DNA from: JALZMG01 sp963844175
GTDB lineage: Bacteria; Actinomycetota; Acidimicrobiia; Acidimicrobiales; Ilumatobacteraceae
Direction of reading: 5' to 3'
Length of the DNA stretch: 64,000 nucleotides
Assembly: GCA_963844175.1 (NCBI GenBank)
Contig: CAWJNE010000013.1
Coordinates: forward strand, 186,001-250,000
How positions within the stretch are numbered: the first letter of the stretch is position 1; every line of letters starts with the position of its first letter. A program made the position numbers and the translations under genes. Of this stretch, positions 61,275 through 64,000 are shown piece by piece. The notes under the pieces were generated by a model, which was given only the letters and a program-made list of their open reading frames with translations, ran no database searches and was not told the origin of the DNA.

Positions 61275-61372
61275 TGATGGCCTCGCTCGCTCCGAAGACT
61301 CCGCTCACTCGGCTGGGCCGGGCACGGCCGGCCTGGGCTGTCATGCTCGCTGCGCCACGAACGCTCGGGAAC
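61275..61372. repeat. Single inverted copy of the stop-codon repeat module
   Basis: It is the reverse complement of the 103-bp type unit: it starts TGATGGCCTCGCTCGCTCCG, then holds CGGCTGGGCCGG and ends near CGAACGCTCGGG. It lies between the divergent lhr and GNAT genes. Here no stop codon of a recognisable gene is joined to it, so it may be the trace of a deleted gene. Confidence 0.7.
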
Positions 61373-61415
61373 TTCATCCGCTGAGCCATCCCCTGCTCGG
61401 CCTAACGTCGGGCTC

Positions 61416-61917
61416 GTGCGGGTCCGACCGGCGGCCGACGGCGACGGGGCGAGCGTCGAGCGGCTGATCGATGTCGCGCTCGGCGGCCGGGTGCAGGTCC
61501 GACTCGACGAATCCATCGACGTGCTCGCCGCCGACGTGCTCGTCGCCGAGCTGGAACCGGCCAGCCCGATCGTCGGCGTCGTGACCGTCGCCGCTGGCGC
61601 CGGCGACGCGGCCGAGCTGACCGCCCTGGCCGTCGAGCCTGCGGCCCGGGGACGGGGCGTCGGTGCCGCGCTCGTGCAGGCCGCCGCCGACCACGCCTGG
61701 AGCGACGGCGCCACCGAGCTGTGGCTCGTCACCACCAACGACAACCTGCCGGCGCTGGCCGTCTACCAGCAGTGCGGGTTCCGCCTCGCCGAGCTGCGGC
61801 AGGGTGCCGTCGACCGGGCGCGGACCGATCAAGCCGTCGATCCCGCTGGTCGGCGCCCACGGCATCGGGCTGCACGACGAGCTCGTGCTGCGGCTCAGCC
61901 GACCAGATCGGGCGTGA
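61416..61917 (+). pseudogene. GNAT family N-acetyltransferase, interrupted by a +1 frameshift
   Basis: The first part is a normal GNAT domain: VRVRPAADGDGASVERLIDV, then ELTALAVEPAARGRGVGAAL with the acetyl-CoA loop and TTNDNLPALAVYQQCGFRLA. The frame is lost near 61826-61829 (cggaccgatcaag). With one base removed it continues IKPSIPLVGAHGIGLHDELV and ends LRLSRPDRA, as in the family. The repaired protein has 166 residues (502 nt = 3n+1). The tail overlaps the convergent oxidase gene by 23 nt. Confidence 0.83.
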
Positions 61918-63097
61918 GGTCGGCGACCGACGCCGCCCCGATCAGCGCCATCGTGCGGTGCACCTCCTCGTCGAGCAGCTCCAACGCGAGATCGACGCCG
62001 CGCTCGCCCGCCGCGCCGAGCCCGTAGAGCCACGCCCTGCCTGCCATGCACGCATCGGCACCGAGGGCGACGGCCTTGACGATGTCGCTGCCTCGCCGCA
62101 CGCCGCCGTCGCAGATGATCTCGACCCGGTCGCCGACGGCTTCGCGCGTCGGCGCGACGAGGTCGATCGGCGCCGGTGCGCCGTCGACCTGCCGGCCGCC
62201 GTGGTTGGACAGCGCGACCACCTCGACGCCCCGCTCGACGGCGAGCACGGCGTCCTCCACCGTCTGGATGCCCTTGATGACGATCGGCCCGGACCAGCGG
62301 GCGCGCAGCCAGTCGACGTCCTCCCACGACAGGTTGGCGTCGAACTGGCTGTTCGTGAACGCGGCGAGCGACACGGGATCGGCGCCGTCGCTCAGCCCGC
62401 TGCCGACGATGTTGGCGAAGCGGATCGGCTCGGCTCGGGCGAACGACCACGTCCAGCCCGGGTGGAGGGCGCCGTCGAGCAACGTGCCGACCCCGAGCTG
62501 CGGCGGCATCTCGAAGCCACGCCGCACGTCGCGCTCACGCCGACCGAGCACCGCGGTGTCGGCGGTCAGCACCAATGCCTCGTACCGGGCGTCGGCCGCC
62601 CGCTGGACGAGCTCGCCGACGAGCCCGCGATCGCGCCAGGCGTAGACCTGGAACCACAGCCGGCCGTCGCTCACCGCCCGCACCTCCTCGATCGAGCGGG
62701 TGGCAACGGTCGACAGCGTGTACGGCAGTCCCGCCCGCTCGGCGGCTCGTGCGGCGGCCAGCTCGCCCTCCGGATCGGCGCAGCGGGTGAACCCGGTCGG
62801 GGCGAGGATCAACGGCAGCGGCACCGGCCGCCCGAGCACGGTCGTCGACGTGTCGACCTTGCCCACCGAGCGCAGGACGCGCGGCCGGAAGCCGATGCGG
62901 GCGAAGGCGTCCGTGTTGTCGGCCAGCGACCGCTCGTCCTCGGCGCCACCGTCGATGTAGTCGAACACGCCCCGCGGCAGGCGGCGCCTGGCGATCCGCC
63001 GCAGGTCGTCGACCGATGCCACCCGGGCCAGCCGACGGGCGACGGGATCGAGCTCGAAGCGGCGGAACCGCATCACCGAGCGCAGCGTGTCGAGCAT
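61895..63097 (-). CDS. FMN-dependent alpha-hydroxy-acid oxidising protein (LldD-like)
   Basis: A 400-residue TIM-barrel flavoenzyme oxidising L-lactate or other 2-hydroxy acids. Evidence: VFDYIDGGAEDERSLADNTD at the start, LPLILAPTGFTRCADPEGEL, WFQVYAWRDRG, VLTADTAVLGRRERDVRRGF, the FMN-binding Lys in GPIVIKGIQTVEDA, the active-site histidine in VALSNHGGRQVDGAPAPIDL, and ICDGGVRRGSDIVKAVALGA. The length is close to the family norm. The substrate is unknown. The start is ATG 63097. Confidence 0.92.
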   Translation of the reverse strand: MLDTLRSVMRFRRFELDPVARRLARVASVDDLRRIARRRLPRGVFDYIDGGAEDERSLADNTDAFARIGFRPRVLRSVGKVDTSTTVLGRPVPLPLILAPTGFTRCADPEGELAAARAAERAGLPYTLSTVATRSIEEVRAVSDGRLWFQVYAWRDRGLVGELVQRAADARYEALVLTADTAVLGRRERDVRRGFEMPPQLGVGTLLDGALHPGWTWSFARAEPIRFANIVGSGLSDGADPVSLAAFTNSQFDANLSWEDVDWLRARWSGPIVIKGIQTVEDAVLAVERGVEVVALSNHGGRQVDGAPAPIDLVAPTREAVGDRVEIICDGGVRRGSDIVKAVALGADACMAGRAWLYGLGAAGERGVDLALELLDEEVHRTMALIGAASVADLTPDLVG

Positions 63098-63118
63098 CCG
63101 CCAAGTCTGCCCGTCGGG

Positions 63119-64000
63119 TCACACTGCGGTGTCCTCGACCACCTGGCCGGCGTCGAGGCGGACGCGTCGGGTCAGGCGCACCTGGTCGAGCAGGGACCGG
63201 TCGTGGGTGACGAGCACGACGGTGCCGTCGAAGCCGTCGAGCGCAGCTTCCAGCTGCTCGATGGCCGGCAGGTCGAGGTGGTTCGTCGGCTCGTCGAGCA
63301 CCAGCACGTTGGCGCCGTTGGCCATCAGCAGCGCCAGCGAGGCTCGGGTCCGCTCCCCCGGCGACAGGGTCTCGGTCTCCCGGGTCACGTGGTCGGCGAC
63401 GAGGCCGAACTTGGCCAGGAGCGTGCGGGCCTCGGAGGCGTCGAGGCCCGTGCCGTCCTGGAAGGCCCGTAGCAGCTCGCCGCTGCCGCTCAACTGATCC
63501 CTCGCCTGGGCCACCTCACCGACGACGACGCTCGGCCCGCGCTGCAGCCGCCCGGCGCCCGGCTCGACGCGCCCGGCCAGCACGTCGAGCAGCGTCGTCT
63601 TCCCCGAACCGTTGGCGCCGACCAGCGCGATCCGCTCGCCGGCGCCGACCGTCAGATCGATCGGCCCGAGCCGGAACTCGCCCCGATCGACGACGACGCC
63701 GTCGTAGCGGGCGACCACGTCACCACTGCGCCCCGGAGACGCCACGTTCAGGCGCAGCTGCCACGGTTGCCGCGGCTTGTCGACCGCTTCCAGACGCTCC
63801 ATCGCCCGCTCGGTTCGGGCTGCCCGCCCGGCCAGCTGCTCGGTCTGGTTGATCTTGAACGCCCGGATGTTCTTGTCCGGCTCGTCGGAGGTGCGCACCT
63901 TCGAGAGGCCCTGCTGCGCCCACTCCCGCTCGCGCTGTGCCCGTTGGGCCAGGCCACGCCGTTGCGTGTCGTAGGCCTCGAACCGCTCCCACGCTGCTCG
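63119..64000 (-). CDS. ABC-F family ATPase, C-terminal part (N-terminus outside window)
   Basis: The frame is open to the window edge. The visible 293 residues contain the inter-domain linker (EAYDTQRRGLAQRAQREREW) followed by the second ATPase domain: Walker A ALVGANGSGKTTLLDVLAGR, the ABC-F signature LSPGERTRASLALLMANGAN and Walker B VLVLDEPTNHLDLPAIEQLE. ABC-F proteins have no membrane part and act on ribosomes; this one could be a translation factor (EttA/Uup-like) or an antibiotic-protection protein. The apparent GTG start at 63898 is internal. It converges on nothing; it lies 21 nt upstream of the oxidase gene on the same strand. Confidence 0.9.
   Translation of the reverse strand, partial: RAAWERFEAYDTQRRGLAQRAQREREWAQQGLSKVRTSDEPDKNIRAFKINQTEQLAGRAARTERAMERLEAVDKPRQPWQLRLNVASPGRSGDVVARYDGVVVDRGEFRLGPIDLTVGAGERIALVGANGSGKTTLLDVLAGRVEPGAGRLQRGPSVVVGEVAQARDQLSGSGELLRAFQDGTGLDASEARTLLAKFGLVADHVTRETETLSPGERTRASLALLMANGANVLVLDEPTNHLDLPAIEQLEAALDGFDGTVVLVTHDRSLLDQVRLTRRVRLDAGQVVEDTAV

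Overview
The window is a 64 kb piece of a very GC-rich (roughly 70 % by eye) chromosome that reads as an actinobacterium, most likely class Acidimicrobiia (Ilumatobacter-like). The clues are a WhiB regulator, a PdtaS-type histidine kinase, the phosphomutase/DUF3090/SCO1664 gene trio, DUF3107 next to paired ArsA-type ATPases, a GlxA regulator, a SufR-like regulator facing an Mrp ATPase, a class E sortase, many GTG starts and GTGA operon overlaps. No rRNA, tRNA, CRISPR, transposase or integrase was recognised. The class assignment is an inference.

Layout. 1-7.8 kb: a carbohydrate ABC importer (binding protein, two permeases, MalK-type ATPase) with a frameshifted aldo/keto reductase and an LLM-family monooxygenase. 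7.9-11 kb: hypothetical protein, AlkA-type glycosylase, MFS exporter. 11-17.1 kb: a transglutaminase / alpha-E / circularly permuted ATP-grasp cassette. 17.2-23 kb: PPOX flavoprotein, frameshifted acyl-CoA dehydrogenase, phosphoglucomutase, F420-linked Fe-S oxidoreductase subunit, small lipoprotein. 23-28.8 kb: frameshifted esterase, family 5 uracil-DNA glycosylase, methyltransferase, phosphatase/DUF3090/SCO1664 operon. 28.8-32.7 kb: EtfA/EtfB, a lipid kinase, a glycerophosphodiesterase, WhiB. 32.9-42.1 kb: PdtaS-like kinase, twin ArsA ATPases with DUF3107, two PfpI/DJ-1 proteins, the SufR-like/Mrp pair, DUF4328 and SixA proteins. 42.2-49.4 kb: a full System I cytochrome c maturation operon, ccmA-B-C-D-E-F-G-H-I. 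49.5-54.8 kb: class E sortase, a candidate acquired islet (amidohydrolase and GNAT) between repeats of the sortase 3' end, then two related surface proteins. 54.9-64 kb: crotonase-fold protein, membrane protein, TetR, Lhr helicase, frameshifted GNAT, FMN 2-hydroxyacid oxidase, and the C-terminal part of an ABC-F ATPase.

Three features stand out. First, seven genes are each interrupted by exactly one net +1 indel, and removing one base restores every reading frame; this looks more like insertion-biased sequencing error than decay, and it hides some interesting proteins. Second, gene ends carry several families of structured repeats: tandem 93/103-bp modules that start at stop codons, a 69-bp GC-rich array, a 55-bp element inside operons, and long inverted repeats (up to a perfect 58-bp palindrome) at tail-to-tail gene junctions. 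Third, once its frame is repaired, the LPPTG protein shares a Cys-to-Cys domain (89-residue spacing in both) with the neighbouring RTX-repeat secreted protein, next to a class E sortase; this looks like an undescribed surface-protein module.

Gene interplay: sugar import feeds phosphoglucomutase; the acyl-CoA dehydrogenase, crotonase-fold protein and EtfAB serve acyl-CoA oxidation; CcmA-I supplies c-type cytochromes; the SufR-like/Mrp and WhiB proteins point to Fe-S homeostasis; AlkA, UDG and Lhr serve DNA repair.
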